A DNA stretch of 64,000 nucleotides from Pedobacter mucosus (GCF_022200785.1 NZ_CP087585.1:4402001-4466000); one strand, 5' to 3'; shown: positions 36,813 through 46,431, counted from the stretch's first letter. Made by a program: numbers and translations. Notes: generated by a model from the letters alone, not told the origin.

Positions 36813-38285
36813 ATGCTGAATACTTTTTTAAGCCATCAATGGAAATCATTTTGGCGTTCAAGAAACAAGGGAGGCAGTATTGCTGCCCAAGTTGTGTTGG
36901 GTTTTTTTATGCTTTACTTCTTAGCAATTGCGATTGGAATCGGATTTGGAATGACTGTTTTTCTGCCAAAAATTTTCCCAAAGCAGGATGCGATTACCAG
37001 TTTCAACGGACTAATTCTATATTATTTTGCCTTTGATTTTTTAGCAAGATTACAGCTTCAAGAATTGCCAACGTTAAGCATAGTTCCATACTTACATTTG
37101 AAAATAGCGAAGCTTAAAATAATTAAGTTCTTAAATGTTAAAGCATTGTTCTCGGCATTTAACCTATGGCCATTCTTTATATTTCTACCATTTATTTTTA
37201 TCGAAATTTCTACAACATACGGTGCTTTTGCAACCCTAATGTATATTGTTTCGATTTTTTCTTTTGCGTTATTTAATAACTTTTTAGTTCTTTATATTAA
37301 GCGAAAATCGATTTCTAATATTTTGTATACGGTTGTTGGTTTAGTAATTGTTGCCGGTTTTGCTGCTTTAGAATATTATAAAATAATCTCTATAATGGCC
37401 GCATCAAATTTTGTTTTTAAAGCTGTAGCATCGCAACCTGTTTATGGCTTAATATTTCCTATTGCTGCTTTTGCAATATTTAAAATCAATTCTGCCTACC
37501 TTCTTAATAACCTTTATACTGAAGAATTAAGTGCGGCGCAAGAAAAGAAGGTGAGTACAGATTATGCTTTCTTAAATCGCTTTGGCAAAGTAGGAGAACT
37601 TGCCGCTTTAGAACTTAAATTAATTTTACGACACAAAAGATCTAGATCTTCTTTAATTTTAGGATTTTTCTTTTTGCTTTATGGATTCATCTTCTATAAA
37701 GAAACGGCCATTAATGGAAATAAATTCGGACAAATGATGTTCGGTGCAATCTTTATGACAGGTATTTCGATCATCATTTACGGTCAGTTTATGTTTGCCT
37801 GGCAAAGTGCTCATTTCGATGGTTTATTGGTTAACAAAATTAACTTTAAAGATTTCATCAAAGCCAAATTTTTACTGTTCACTATTGCTTCTACCGTAAT
37901 TACCCTGTTAGCTAGTTTTTATGGTTTTTTGAGTCCGAAACTATTGCTGTTACAATTGTCTGCCTACTTATATAATATTGGTTTTGGAACCGTTATAGTC
38001 CTTTATTTAGCTACGCTTAACTATAAAAGAATTGATATTACAAAAGCGGCAACTTTCAATTATCAGGGAACTGGAGCTACACAATGGCTTTTAATGTTTC
38101 CATACGCGTTAACGCCAATTTTACTTTATTTACCATTTGGGTTGTTAGATTTACCTTATTATGGTTTAATTGCTGTTGCTTTATTTGGTTTAGTAATGCT
38201 TTTAATGCGCAGTTTCTGGGTGAATTTTATCACTAACAAATTTGAAAAACAACGTTATAAAATAGCCGAGGGCTTTAGAGAATAA
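36813..38285 (+). CDS. ABC-type transporter membrane subunit (DUF5687-like)
   Basis: 490 residues with about 11-12 hydrophobic helices and a soluble stretch around 235-275 (EELSAAQEKKVSTDYAFL). It precedes an ABC ATPase gene by two bases, so it is the membrane subunit of that exporter. The family (DUF5687, common in Bacteroidota) is a best recollection from length, topology and context. The substrate is unknown. Confidence 0.8.
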   Translation: MLNTFLSHQWKSFWRSRNKGGSIAAQVVLGFFMLYFLAIAIGIGFGMTVFLPKIFPKQDAITSFNGLILYYFAFDFLARLQLQELPTLSIVPYLHLKIAKLKIIKFLNVKALFSAFNLWPFFIFLPFIFIEISTTYGAFATLMYIVSIFSFALFNNFLVLYIKRKSISNILYTVVGLVIVAGFAALEYYKIISIMAASNFVFKAVASQPVYGLIFPIAAFAIFKINSAYLLNNLYTEELSAAQEKKVSTDYAFLNRFGKVGELAALELKLILRHKRSRSSLILGFFFLLYGFIFYKETAINGNKFGQMMFGAIFMTGISIIIYGQFMFAWQSAHFDGLLVNKINFKDFIKAKFLLFTIASTVITLLASFYGFLSPKLLLLQLSAYLYNIGFGTVIVLYLATLNYKRIDITKAATFNYQGTGATQWLLMFPYALTPILLYLPFGLLDLPYYGLIAVALFGLVMLLMRSFWVNFITNKFEKQRYKIAEGFRE

Positions 38286-38287
38286 TT

Positions 38288-38980
38288 ATGATTTTAGAAG
38301 TTAAAAATTTGAAAAAAGTTTATGGCGATAAAACCGTTGTAAATATTGAGCATTTAAGAATAGCTCCAGGCGAAACCATTGGATTAGTAGGGAATAATGG
38401 CGCCGGAAAAACTACTTTTTTTAGAATGCTGCTTGATTTAATCCGTCCGACGGAAGGTGAAGTTTTATCCAAAGACATCAACGTAATGCAAAGCGATGCT
38501 TGGAAAGATTATACAGCATCATTTTTGGATGAAGGTTTTTTAATCGACTATTTAACTCCAGAAGAGTATTTCACCTTTATTGGAAGCTTACACAATTTAA
38601 GTATTGCTGATGTAAGTGCCTATTTAGCACAATACAATGAATTTTTTAACGGAGAAATTTTAAATAGCGGCAAGTATATTCGCGATTTTAGTAAAGGAAA
38701 TCAGAATAAAGTTGGCATTGCGGCTGCATTAATGCAGAAACCAGAAATCTTAATTCTGGATGAACCTTTTGCTAATTTAGATCCAACTACGCAAATCCGT
38801 TTAAAAAAGATTCTAAAGGAACATCCTGGAAATATGACAACTTTTATTTCCAGTCATGATTTAAACCATGTTACCGATGTTTGTAGTCGGATTATCCTTG
38901 TAGAAAAAGGGCAGATTATTAAAGATTTTGCTACAGATGAGAATACTTTAAAAGAGTTAGAGAATTATTTTTCGGCATAG
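38288..38980 (+). CDS. ABC transporter ATP-binding subunit
   Basis: 230 residues with Walker A GNNGAGKTT (35-43), a signature-like segment DFSKGNQNKVGIAAAL (SKGNQ in place of LSGGQ, as in many exporter ATPases), Walker B EILILDEPFANLDP and the switch SSHDLNHV. It energises the membrane subunit encoded just upstream. The CcmA/NatA-like length fits an exporter. Cytoplasmic face of the inner membrane. Confidence 0.93.
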   Translation: MILEVKNLKKVYGDKTVVNIEHLRIAPGETIGLVGNNGAGKTTFFRMLLDLIRPTEGEVLSKDINVMQSDAWKDYTASFLDEGFLIDYLTPEEYFTFIGSLHNLSIADVSAYLAQYNEFFNGEILNSGKYIRDFSKGNQNKVGIAAALMQKPEILILDEPFANLDPTTQIRLKKILKEHPGNMTTFISSHDLNHVTDVCSRIILVEKGQIIKDFATDENTLKELENYFSA

Positions 38981-39115
38981 GTTTGTACTAAGAATAATAC
39001 ATTTTTAGAGAACTCAAATTATGCATACATGCTCAAGGCAAGTAAAAGGTATCTGAATTAATACCAAAGCATTCAATTTAAAATAATATAGGCATCATAA
39101 ATTTTTGGCATTGTG

Positions 39116-39146
39116 TTTGAATACGAACATTATAATTATAAATTTA
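39116..39146 (+). promoter_or_regulatory. putative promoter of the OmpA-like lipoprotein gene
   Basis: TTTG (39116-39119) and TAAATTTA (39139-39146, 7 of 8 to TAnnTTTG) with a 19-base spacer. The start codon lies seven bases after the -7 box, so the leader would be only a base or two. Confidence 0.5.
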
Positions 39147-39153
39147 AATTATT

Positions 39154-39831
39154 ATGAGTATTTCTAAAGTAAAAATAGCAACATTAAGCATAGGATTAGC
39201 AGTAGGCTCAATGGCTTTTCAAAGTTGTGATAGTTTAACAAAAACACAAAAAGGAGCTGGAATTGGTGCAGCAGCTGGTGGAGTTATCGGTGCATTAATT
39301 GGTAAAAAAGCTGGTAACACTGCAGTAGGTGCATTAATTGGTGGTGCTATTGGTGGTACAGCAGGTGCATTTATTGGTCGTAGAATGGATAAACAAGCTG
39401 CGGAAATTCAAAAAGCTATTCCAAATGCAGAGGTAATTAGAGAAGGTGAAGGTATTATCGTAAAATTTGATAGTGGTATATTATTCGATTTCGATAAAAC
39501 TGCTTTAAAGGATGCTGCAAAAACAAATGTACAAAGCTTGGCTTCATCATTAACACAATATCCAGATACAGATATTAAAATTATCGGTCATACTGATAGT
39601 CGTGGTACTGAACAATATAATATGGGTTTATCAGAAAGAAGAGCAGCAGCTGTTAAAGCTTATGCAGTTTCTCAAGGTGTTCCATCATCAAGATTAGTAA
39701 CTATTGGTAAGGGTTTTGCAGAACCAATTGCAGATAATGAAACTGACGCTGGTCGTACTGCTAACCGTCGTGTTGAGATTGTTATTGTAGCGAATGATGC
39801 ATTAAAAGCAACAGCACAAAAACAAGGATAA
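39154..39831 (+). CDS. OmpA-family lipoprotein with glycine-zipper domain
   Basis: 225 residues: lipoprotein signal (lipobox FQSC, Cys about 25), a glycine-zipper segment (GAGIGAAAGGVIGALIGKKAG and repeat AVGALIGGAIGGTAGAFIG, about 35-75), and a C-terminal OmpA domain with FDSGILFDFDKTALKD, IIGHTDSRGTEQYNMGLSERRA and GFAEPIADNETDAGRTANRRVE. The domain binds peptidoglycan; the architecture equals YiaD. Anchored in the outer membrane. Promoter and terminator are both visible, so it is monocistronic. Confidence 0.93.
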   Translation: MSISKVKIATLSIGLAVGSMAFQSCDSLTKTQKGAGIGAAAGGVIGALIGKKAGNTAVGALIGGAIGGTAGAFIGRRMDKQAAEIQKAIPNAEVIREGEGIIVKFDSGILFDFDKTALKDAAKTNVQSLASSLTQYPDTDIKIIGHTDSRGTEQYNMGLSERRAAAVKAYAVSQGVPSSRLVTIGKGFAEPIADNETDAGRTANRRVEIVIVANDALKATAQKQG

Positions 39832-39873
39832 TTTTATATTCTTTCCTCTACCTATGAGGTCATTATAATCCCA

Positions 39874-39902
39874 CCCTGGTGCAGTTGCACTGGGGTTTTT
39901 TG
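39874..39902 (+). terminator. Rho-independent terminator of the OmpA-like gene
   Basis: CCCTGGTGCA and TGCACTGGGG pair with two wobble pairs, followed by six T. Confidence 0.8.
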
Positions 39903-39958
39903 TTTTCTATTGTATCGATGGATTTAGTATTTATAGTTGAGTCAAATTTTGATTATCT

Positions 39959-40303
39959 TTAAGAATAAATATCCTCGAAATAACTCACAACTAACGATTT
40001 CATTAACATCTCCTGCTCCAGCATGGTATATGGCGGAATGGCTTTTATCAAATTCCAGTGTGGCCAACCATCCTGATCCAATCCTTCCAATTCATAAAAT
40101 CCCATTTCGCTCAAAAGTCGGCAAGTGGCAATGTGCATCAGTTCTTCCTTTTGGCGTTTGCTGTATTTTTTTGCCCCTTTTCCTAATTCTTGTACACCAA
40201 TAAGGAAAAGCATTACTTTAAGATCAGGGAAATCCGAATCAAATTCTTTAGCAATTCTTTCCTGTAAAACTTTCCACTTTGCATTAATCTCCGACGGTTT
40301 CAT
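39959..40303 (-). CDS. hypothetical protein
   Basis: 114 residues from MKPSEINAKWKVLQERIAKE (the frame extends three codons to a TTG, rejected). Helical, cytoplasmic, no signal, with LKVMLFLIGVQELGKG and YELEGLDQDGWPHWNLIKAIP in the middle. No family recognised. Codon use and steady frame suggest a real gene; several overlapping frames on the opposite strand are shadows. Single gene, convergent with the OmpA-like gene. Confidence 0.7.
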   Translation of the reverse strand: MKPSEINAKWKVLQERIAKEFDSDFPDLKVMLFLIGVQELGKGAKKYSKRQKEELMHIATCRLLSEMGFYELEGLDQDGWPHWNLIKAIPPYTMLEQEMLMKSLVVSYFEDIYS

Positions 40304-40405
40304 AGATCGCAAAGATAGAAAACCTTTGATTGTATAAAGTAAAAATAAACATGATCAAGAATTTGAGTGCATTAAAAAAATTATTTTTGGTTATATTTAA
40401 AATCT

Positions 40406-41431
40406 ATGGAAACAAATTCAAATCAAATATTTACAGCAGGTTTACTTGCTTATGGGATGTCTGGAAAAGTTTTTCATGCTCCTTTTTTAAATGCCCACAG
40501 CGGATTCAATTTATATGCAATAACGGAACGCAGTACCAAAAAAGCGATTGAAGATTATCCAAATATAGTAAGCTATAATTCAGTTGAAGAAATATTAAAC
40601 GATGCTAACATTGATTTAATAGTTGTAAATACGCCCAATAATCTTCATTACGAGCACTCAAAAGCTGCCTTGAAAAAGGGAAAACATATTTTAGTAGAGA
40701 AGCCATTTACTGCAACATCGCAACAAGCGCAAGAATTGTTCGAATTAGCAGACCGTGTTGGTAAACAAATATTTTTCTATCAAAACCGAAGATGGGACAG
40801 CGATTTTATAGCTGTTAAAAAAGTTATAGCAAGTGGTAAATTGGGTAAATTAATAGAAATGCATTTGCGTTATGACCGGTATAGAAATGTAATCGGACCA
40901 AAAGCATTTAAAGAACAAGCTGTTGAGGCAAGTGGTTTGTTATATGATTTAGGTCCGCATTTACTTGACCAGGTGATTAGTTTATTTGGAAAACCACTTA
41001 GTTTTAAGAAAACATTAGGGAAAAATAGAAAAGATACAGCGGTAGATGATTATTTTACTATTCAATTGAATTATCCTAATGATTTAAATGTTTTCGTAAC
41101 CTCGAGCATGCTGGTTGTAAATCCCCAAGCGGCATTTGTACTTCATGGAGTTAATGGGAGTTTTATCAAACAAAGAGCAGATATTCAGGAAGAGCAACTG
41201 CTAGCAGGAATGAAATTAACAGACGATGGATATGGCATTGAAGTAGCTGGAATGGAGGGATTGCTAACAACGATTGATCTTGATGGAAATAAAACCAAAG
41301 AAGTAATTGCTTCTGAAGTTGGAAATTATCTTCCGCTGTTTGACGCTATTTATCAAGCTTTAGTTGAAGGAAAACCTTATCCGGTAACTAGAGAAAATGT
41401 AATTACGCAATTGGAAATCATTGAAAGTTAG
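40406..41431 (+). CDS. Gfo/Idh/MocA family oxidoreductase
   Basis: 341 residues. N-terminal Rossmann fold with the dinucleotide loop GLLAYGMSGKVFHAPFL, then NTPNNLHYEHSKAALKKGKHILVEKPFTAT (EKP catalytic Lys), and the C-terminal alpha/beta domain with YDLGPHLLDQVISLFG (His in GPHLLD). The GMSGKVFHAP variant is typical of the YdgJ/YvaA scyllo-inositol-dehydrogenase-like subgroup. NAD(P)-dependent sugar or inositol oxidation is likely; substrate not assigned. Confidence 0.92.
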   Translation: METNSNQIFTAGLLAYGMSGKVFHAPFLNAHSGFNLYAITERSTKKAIEDYPNIVSYNSVEEILNDANIDLIVVNTPNNLHYEHSKAALKKGKHILVEKPFTATSQQAQELFELADRVGKQIFFYQNRRWDSDFIAVKKVIASGKLGKLIEMHLRYDRYRNVIGPKAFKEQAVEASGLLYDLGPHLLDQVISLFGKPLSFKKTLGKNRKDTAVDDYFTIQLNYPNDLNVFVTSSMLVVNPQAAFVLHGVNGSFIKQRADIQEEQLLAGMKLTDDGYGIEVAGMEGLLTTIDLDGNKTKEVIASEVGNYLPLFDAIYQALVEGKPYPVTRENVITQLEIIES

Positions 41432-41466
41432 TTTGTTTAAAACATTAAATATCGAAATCTTAATTT

Positions 41467-42240
41467 ATGAACTCACTACCTTTCGCATACCTTATTCCAA
41501 TTTTTTTGATCACGTTATATTTTATTCTGCGAAAAAAGAAACCTACAGTTACGCCGGTTACGGATGCTGATAAAAAGATTCTTAATGATTATGTAGGTTT
41601 TTATCATAATTTAGATTCGACCGATAAGTTAAAATTCGAAGATAAAATTGCAGCATTTTTTGGGTCTGTAAAAATGGAGGGAGTAGGGGTAGAAATGACC
41701 ACTTTTGATGAATTGTTGATTGCTTCAAGTGCCGTTATTCCAATTTTCGGATTTCATGATTGGCAGTACAAAAATCTTTCTACCGTGCTTTTATATCCTG
41801 ATACTTTTAATCACGATTTCCAATTTGAAGGTGGCGAAAGAAATATTACAGGTATGGTTGGAAGTGGTTATATGAATGGACAAATGATTCTATCTCAATC
41901 AGCTTTGCGACAAGGTTTTTCTAAAAGTGCGGGTAAAGAAAATACGGCAATTCATGAGTTTGTACATCTTTTAGATAAATCTGATGGAGCAACAGACGGC
42001 GTTCCTGAAAATTTAATAGCACATGAATATACCTTGCCATGGATAAAAATGATGCATGAAGAAATTGGCCGTATTGAAGATAATAAATCGGATATCAACC
42101 CATATGCAATTACCAATCAGGCTGAATTTTTTGCGGTAGTTTCCGAATATTTCTTTGAAAAACCTGAATTGCTAAAAGATAAACATCCAGATTTATATAC
42201 TCAGCTCAGTAGAATTTTCGCTCAAAATCCAGCTGGATAA
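41467..42240 (+). CDS. M90-family zinc peptidase (MtfA-like)
   Basis: 257 residues: an N-terminal membrane helix (about 4-21), then the M90 domain with IHEFVHLLD (His163, Glu164, His167) and the downstream NQAEFFAVVSEYFF segment that gives the third ligand in MtfA. The alignment with E. coli MtfA, which controls the glucose PTS through Mlc, is by motif only; no PTS genes are seen here. It starts 35 bases after the oxidoreductase stop and is followed at once by a DUF6263-like gene. Confidence 0.88.
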   Translation: MNSLPFAYLIPIFLITLYFILRKKKPTVTPVTDADKKILNDYVGFYHNLDSTDKLKFEDKIAAFFGSVKMEGVGVEMTTFDELLIASSAVIPIFGFHDWQYKNLSTVLLYPDTFNHDFQFEGGERNITGMVGSGYMNGQMILSQSALRQGFSKSAGKENTAIHEFVHLLDKSDGATDGVPENLIAHEYTLPWIKMMHEEIGRIEDNKSDINPYAITNQAEFFAVVSEYFFEKPELLKDKHPDLYTQLSRIFAQNPAG

Positions 42241-42247
42241 TTGCTAA

Positions 42248-43141
42248 ATGATGAAAATAATATTATTTCTACTTGTTGGCTTTACCTCAGTAAATTCATT
42301 TGCCCAGAAAAGTTTTTTACTCAAACAAAATTATCCCGTAGGAAAAAAATATGATTATTCCTTAATTTCAAGTCAGATAATTAGTCAAAAATTTGGAGCA
42401 ACAACAGTAAACATTACACAGGATATTGGTACAGATTATTTTTTTGTAGTTGCTGGCGAAATAAACGGAGATAAAAACATTAACGTGATTTATAACAGAA
42501 TTTATATGAAATCTGTTACTGGTGGAAATACGATGATTTTAGATTCAAATGTTCCGGATAGCACTAAAAAGAATCCTTTTAGTGGATTAAAAGGTGCTCG
42601 TTTTAGTATGGTTTTTGCACCTAATGGCGAAATAAAAGCTGTTACAGGAATTGATAAAATGGTTGCAAAAATGGCAACGGAAATGACGAATGATACGAGT
42701 GAGGTGAAGCAAATTCAAAACTCATTAACCCAACAGTTTAACGCGGAAATGGTTAAGCAAACAATGGAATCTTCTTTCAAAATTTACCCGGAAAAACCAG
42801 TAAAAATTGGAGATAGTTGGACAGTTGACACTAAAATTAAAATGAGTATGCCTATTGAAACCATCACAAAATATACACTCAAAGATGTCAAAAATGGTAT
42901 CGCAACATTAAATGTTAACGGAACATTATTATCGAAAGGCAATTTTGAAACAATGGGCAACAAATTGGAGACCGATTTAAAAGGTACAAATTCTGGTGAT
43001 GTTGAAATGGATATTAAAAGCGGAATGGTAATTAATAGTCACTTACGCATAGATTTATTTGGTACCATGAAATCAATGGGTAAAAATATTGATTTCGACA
43101 TGCAGGGCATTAATAAAATTACAGGAAAAGAGGTTAATTAA
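42248..43141 (+). CDS. secreted DUF6263-like protein
   Basis: 297 residues with signal peptide (MMKIILFLLVGFTSVNSFAQ), then a beta-rich domain with NYPVGKKYDYSL near the start and YPEKPVKIGDSWTVD, YTLKDVKNGIATLNVNG in the second half. This arrangement fits DUF6263, a periplasmic or surface family without known function. Eight bases after the M90 peptidase gene, so probably co-transcribed. Confidence 0.7.
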   Translation: MMKIILFLLVGFTSVNSFAQKSFLLKQNYPVGKKYDYSLISSQIISQKFGATTVNITQDIGTDYFFVVAGEINGDKNINVIYNRIYMKSVTGGNTMILDSNVPDSTKKNPFSGLKGARFSMVFAPNGEIKAVTGIDKMVAKMATEMTNDTSEVKQIQNSLTQQFNAEMVKQTMESSFKIYPEKPVKIGDSWTVDTKIKMSMPIETITKYTLKDVKNGIATLNVNGTLLSKGNFETMGNKLETDLKGTNSGDVEMDIKSGMVINSHLRIDLFGTMKSMGKNIDFDMQGINKITGKEVN

Positions 43142-43229
43142 ATGTTATCGTTATTCTTGCGTTTAAAAGAATTCCAGGCTATACAACTCAATTATTAATT
43201 GAAAAATGACAATTATCTAAGCTATACAT

Positions 43230-44216
43230 TTACAAACTTCCTGTTAAAGCCACTAAAAATTCGGTTGGTATTTCAATATGCGGAATATGACCACAAGCTT
43301 CAAATTCTATAATTTTTGCTCCTGGAATTTTAGCTGCGGTTTGCTTTCCTAAAAATCGATACTGACCGTGAATTGCTTGTTGATCTGGTGTCAAGAGCCC
43401 TTTACCAACAATTGTTTTATCTTCTTTCCCAATAAATAAAACGGTTGGCACTTTAATATTCTGAAATTCATAAACCACAGGTTGCTCATAAATCATGGTA
43501 AAAGTCATGGCGGCAACCTTTGCTGATCGGGGAAAATCAGCACTAAAAGTTACGCCGGCAGCTGCATTTACTAGGTATTCATATTCAGGTTTCCAATAGG
43601 TAAAATACGAACTTTGGTAATACTTACGAACGCTTTCAGCGGAAGTTTTCAATTCCGTTTGATACTGCTGTTCGGTAGTTACATAAGGCACAAAAGTTTT
43701 ATAATCTTCCAATCCAATAGGGTTTTCTAATAGTAGCTTTTCCGTTTTATCAGGATACATTAAAGCAAATCTAGTGGCTAACATTCCGCCCATACTATGT
43801 CCTAAAACGATCGTTTTTTGAATACCCAAAGTATCCAATAGCTTTTTGTTCCAGGCGGCCAATTGATGAAAGCTATAATGAATAAATGGTTTTGATGACT
43901 TGCCAAAGCCAATTTGGTCTGGCACAATTACGCGATAACCTATCCTAGTTAAAGCCTTAATTACGTTGCCCCAATAGTAACCACCAAAGTTTTTGCCGTG
44001 GAATAAAATAACGGTTTTGCCATTCGCCGCAATTGTTGGTGCAACATCCATATAGGCCATTTTTATATCCTGACCTTCGGTATTTATAGGCACATATTTT
44101 ACCGCATATGGATATTTAATATTTTCTAAAGTGATGGATAAGGTATCGATTTTTTGAGCTTGAGCAATGCTGAAAAATATTAAAGCTGTAGCAAAAGCCA
44201 GGACAAGTTTTTTCAT
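43230..44216 (-). CDS. secreted alpha/beta hydrolase
   Basis: 328 residues: signal peptide (MKKLVLAFATALIFFSIAQA), oxyanion region LFHGKNFGGYYWG, nucleophile elbow GHSMGG (Ser141), then FIGKEDKTIVG (acid Asp) and CGHIPHIEIP (His). Epoxide-hydrolase or esterase-like substrates are possible; the sequence does not decide. The 5' side has an unusual inverted repeat at 44248-44279. Monocistronic. Confidence 0.9.
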   Translation of the reverse strand: MKKLVLAFATALIFFSIAQAQKIDTLSITLENIKYPYAVKYVPINTEGQDIKMAYMDVAPTIAANGKTVILFHGKNFGGYYWGNVIKALTRIGYRVIVPDQIGFGKSSKPFIHYSFHQLAAWNKKLLDTLGIQKTIVLGHSMGGMLATRFALMYPDKTEKLLLENPIGLEDYKTFVPYVTTEQQYQTELKTSAESVRKYYQSSYFTYWKPEYEYLVNAAAGVTFSADFPRSAKVAAMTFTMIYEQPVVYEFQNIKVPTVLFIGKEDKTIVGKGLLTPDQQAIHGQYRFLGKQTAAKIPGAKIIEFEACGHIPHIEIPTEFLVALTGSL

Positions 44217-44247
44217 GATTTAAAATATTTAGCTTATATAAAGCGAA

Positions 44248-44279
44248 TTAGCCTAATGTAATATTTTATGTTAGGCTAA
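44248..44279. promoter_or_regulatory. inverted repeat upstream of the hydrolase gene, possible operator
   Basis: TTAGCCTAA (44248-44256) and TTAGGCTAA (44271-44279) are perfect complements, separated by 14 bases, about 30 bases before the start codon at 44216. The position suits a repressor site; no cognate regulator is known. Confidence 0.4.
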
Positions 44280-44325
44280 ACAAATAGATTAAAAACCATG
44301 CCCGGTTTAAGTGTTTTGCTTATTA

Positions 44326-44363
44326 AATAAAAATTCTCCAATCAGTTTGCTACCGATTGGAGA
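44326..44363 (-). terminator. Rho-independent terminator of the GntR-ABC operon
   Basis: Arms TCTCCAATC and GATTGGAGA around an 11-base loop, running into an interrupted T-tract on the minus strand, seven bases after the last stop codon. Confidence 0.8.
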
Positions 44364-44369
44364 GTTGAT

Positions 44370-45209
44370 TTAATTTTTAAAGAATTGTTTCAGGTTGGCA
44401 GCTGGCATTTGAATAATGGTATTGTCTGATATTTTTCCGCTAAATTTATCAATATTAATATTCTTGATGTCAATTTTAGCCGAATCCAACGTGTTGATCT
44501 TTAGGTTCTTTATGGTGTAAACTTCGTTATTATCTTCACCGCTGTTAAGTTCAATTTCTGATTTTCCTTTTGTATTAATCTCTATGTTTTGATAAGAATT
44601 AGAAAAGCTTGAAAATTTTGAATCATTAAGGTTAATCACTAAATTTTTAATATCCGATTGGTTGATGACCTTAGTTATTTCGCCTTTATTATTTCGTGTT
44701 GTAATCATCCCGCCAAAAGAAAATGATTCTGTCTTATTTAAATTAACTTGTAAAGAATCTGATTTTGCGGTCAGTTCTAAAAGTCTGACTTCATTTAAAT
44801 TAATTGATTTAAAAATTGGCGCATAAACTACGATGTCAACAAATCTAGTAGCGTTAAAATCATCTTTCAAAATTATATTTAAAACACCATTTTCTACTTT
44901 ATAGGTAATTGATTCTTTAGCGTAATTAGGAATTTTTATTCCAGCCGTTTCTGAATTTGTTAAATGTAAGGATATGCTAATTTGCTTTCCGTTTAAGATG
45001 CTTACTTTATTAAATTTCTGAGAAATTGGTATTGCAAACCTCCCTGGTGTTTTTGCATTTAATGGTTCACTACTACCATCTTGTCGGTTTAGATAGCTAT
45101 ATTCGCTCGCAGGAACGTATTTAGTTTTGACAATATAGGCTATAACGCCCAAAGGTATTATGAGCAATGTTAAAACCAACGCAACGATTAATTTATTACT
45201 TGTTTTCAT
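44370..45209 (-). CDS. membrane-anchored GIN/DUF2807-like protein
   Basis: 279 residues: an N-terminal membrane helix (about 6-28, LIVALVLTLLIIPLGVIAYIV) and an extracytoplasmic beta-rich domain with repeated turns of about 20 residues (FKSINLNEVRLLELTAKSDS, IEINTKGKSEIELNSGE, KINTLDSAKIDIKNINIDKF), the pattern of DUF2807/GIN proteins. Function unknown. Last gene of the GntR-ABC operon, four bases after the regulator gene, so possibly part of the same envelope response. Confidence 0.7.
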   Translation of the reverse strand: MKTSNKLIVALVLTLLIIPLGVIAYIVKTKYVPASEYSYLNRQDGSSEPLNAKTPGRFAIPISQKFNKVSILNGKQISISLHLTNSETAGIKIPNYAKESITYKVENGVLNIILKDDFNATRFVDIVVYAPIFKSINLNEVRLLELTAKSDSLQVNLNKTESFSFGGMITTRNNKGEITKVINQSDIKNLVINLNDSKFSSFSNSYQNIEINTKGKSEIELNSGEDNNEVYTIKNLKINTLDSAKIDIKNINIDKFSGKISDNTIIQMPAANLKQFFKN

Positions 45210-45213
45210 ATTC

Positions 45214-45588
45214 TTAGGCGTTAAAATTTTCTTTTACAAATGTTTCATAACGGACTTTAAGTTCATCAAATCCAATGTTTAGTAAGTACATATTTCTAAA
45301 TATTACGGGTAATTCATCATCCATAAACTGCATTTTACGGTAGTTTTTAACATTGTTGATCGAATCTTCAGCAACAAAAAAACCTATTCCTCTTTTATTA
45401 TTTATGATATTTTTGTTCTGCAGTAATTCATAAGTACGCATCACGGTGTTCGGGTTTACTTCCAGTTCTACGGCCAATTCCCTTACTGATGATACTTTTT
45501 CTTCGGCCTTCCATTTCCCTAACAAAATATGTTCGCAAACGTATTCTGCTATTTGTAGGTATATCGCCTTGTTATCTCTAAATTCCAT
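45214..45588 (-). CDS. GntR-family regulator, YtrA type
   Basis: 124 residues. Winged-helix GntR domain at the N-terminus (NKAIYLQIAEYVCEHILLGKW ... SVRELAVELEVNPNTVMRTYELL), then a short tail of about 50 residues instead of a ligand-binding domain, which is characteristic of the YtrA subfamily. YtrA proteins sit in operons with ABC transporters and repress them. Here it lies after the ATPase and membrane genes, and a perfect dyad stands at the operon's promoter. Confidence 0.93.
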   Translation of the reverse strand: MEFRDNKAIYLQIAEYVCEHILLGKWKAEEKVSSVRELAVELEVNPNTVMRTYELLQNKNIINNKRGIGFFVAEDSINNVKNYRKMQFMDDELPVIFRNMYLLNIGFDELKVRYETFVKENFNA

Positions 45589-45606
45589 ATTTATACCAAT
45601 TAAATG

Positions 45607-46428
45607 TTAAACTTCCTTTTCTTTTAGGCGAACATATGTTATCGCCCAAATGATGAAAGTGAGCGTTGCGGTAATCATCAACATTATAGTCATCATAGTT
45701 TCTTTATTATTAAGTTGCGAGCCTTCGTTAACCATTATCATATTTTGGCTAAGTATACTCGCAAATTTGAAACAGATAAATATGATCGCTCCCGTAGTTA
45801 ATACCACAAAAAGTGCAGTTTTTATGTAGTGAAATTTCGCGAAATAAACAGAGCCTAATAGAAAAATACTAGTTGTTAATAATGGTGCAAAAAACAAAAA
45901 CTTAAATTCGTTAAATGGCATTTCGCTGTAAAATGATTGTGCTTCAGCTCTATTTATTATACCAAAATTAGGCAGTGTAACTGTAAAAGAAAGGGCTTTA
46001 AAATTGCCTTCCATGAAATTGCAAAACGCAGTATCCACTATATAAAAAATAAGTAAGTAACCGGCTATGCTACAAATTGCTGTATAAAATATACCGCTTA
46101 AAAATTTTTCAAAAATTGATGCAGGTATCATTAAATCAATAATCGCCTTGGGTTTTTGTCCTAAATCGCTAAAGTAACTACTGGCAATTATAGATATGAA
46201 AAGGAAGCCAGTAATTGAAAATATAGGATAGCGAAAAGGGAGGTATATAAAGCCGGTTTTGCCATTAAATCTTGGAATTCCATTGTCGACTTTTGGAATA
46301 TTAAAAAAGTAGAATCCTACTAAAACTCCCAATAGCACCACCAAACTAATTAAATAAATTTTTCCAAATTCTAGCCATTGTCTCCTCAGCAACAGGCCAA
46401 ATCGTTGTATATTAAAAATGTTGTTCAT
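45607..46428 (-). CDS. ABC transporter membrane subunit
   Basis: 273 residues with six to seven hydrophobic helices (WLEFGKIYLISLVVLLGVLVG; IFSITGFLFISIIASSYF; IFYTAICSIAGYLLIFYIV and others). It has no conserved catalytic motif; its role is taken from position, starting four bases after the ATPase gene and followed by the GntR regulator. Likely the permease of a YtrBCD-like exporter. Confidence 0.8.
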   Translation of the reverse strand: MNNIFNIQRFGLLLRRQWLEFGKIYLISLVVLLGVLVGFYFFNIPKVDNGIPRFNGKTGFIYLPFRYPIFSITGFLFISIIASSYFSDLGQKPKAIIDLMIPASIFEKFLSGIFYTAICSIAGYLLIFYIVDTAFCNFMEGNFKALSFTVTLPNFGIINRAEAQSFYSEMPFNEFKFLFFAPLLTTSIFLLGSVYFAKFHYIKTALFVVLTTGAIIFICFKFASILSQNMIMVNEGSQLNNKETMMTIMLMITATLTFIIWAITYVRLKEKEV

Positions 46429-46431
46429 CGC

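Noticed and set aside
39937..40203. 88-residue plus frame opposite the hypothetical gene at 39959-40303
   Set aside because: The reverse frame has better amino-acid composition and a complete ATG-started reading; the plus frame is its shadow.
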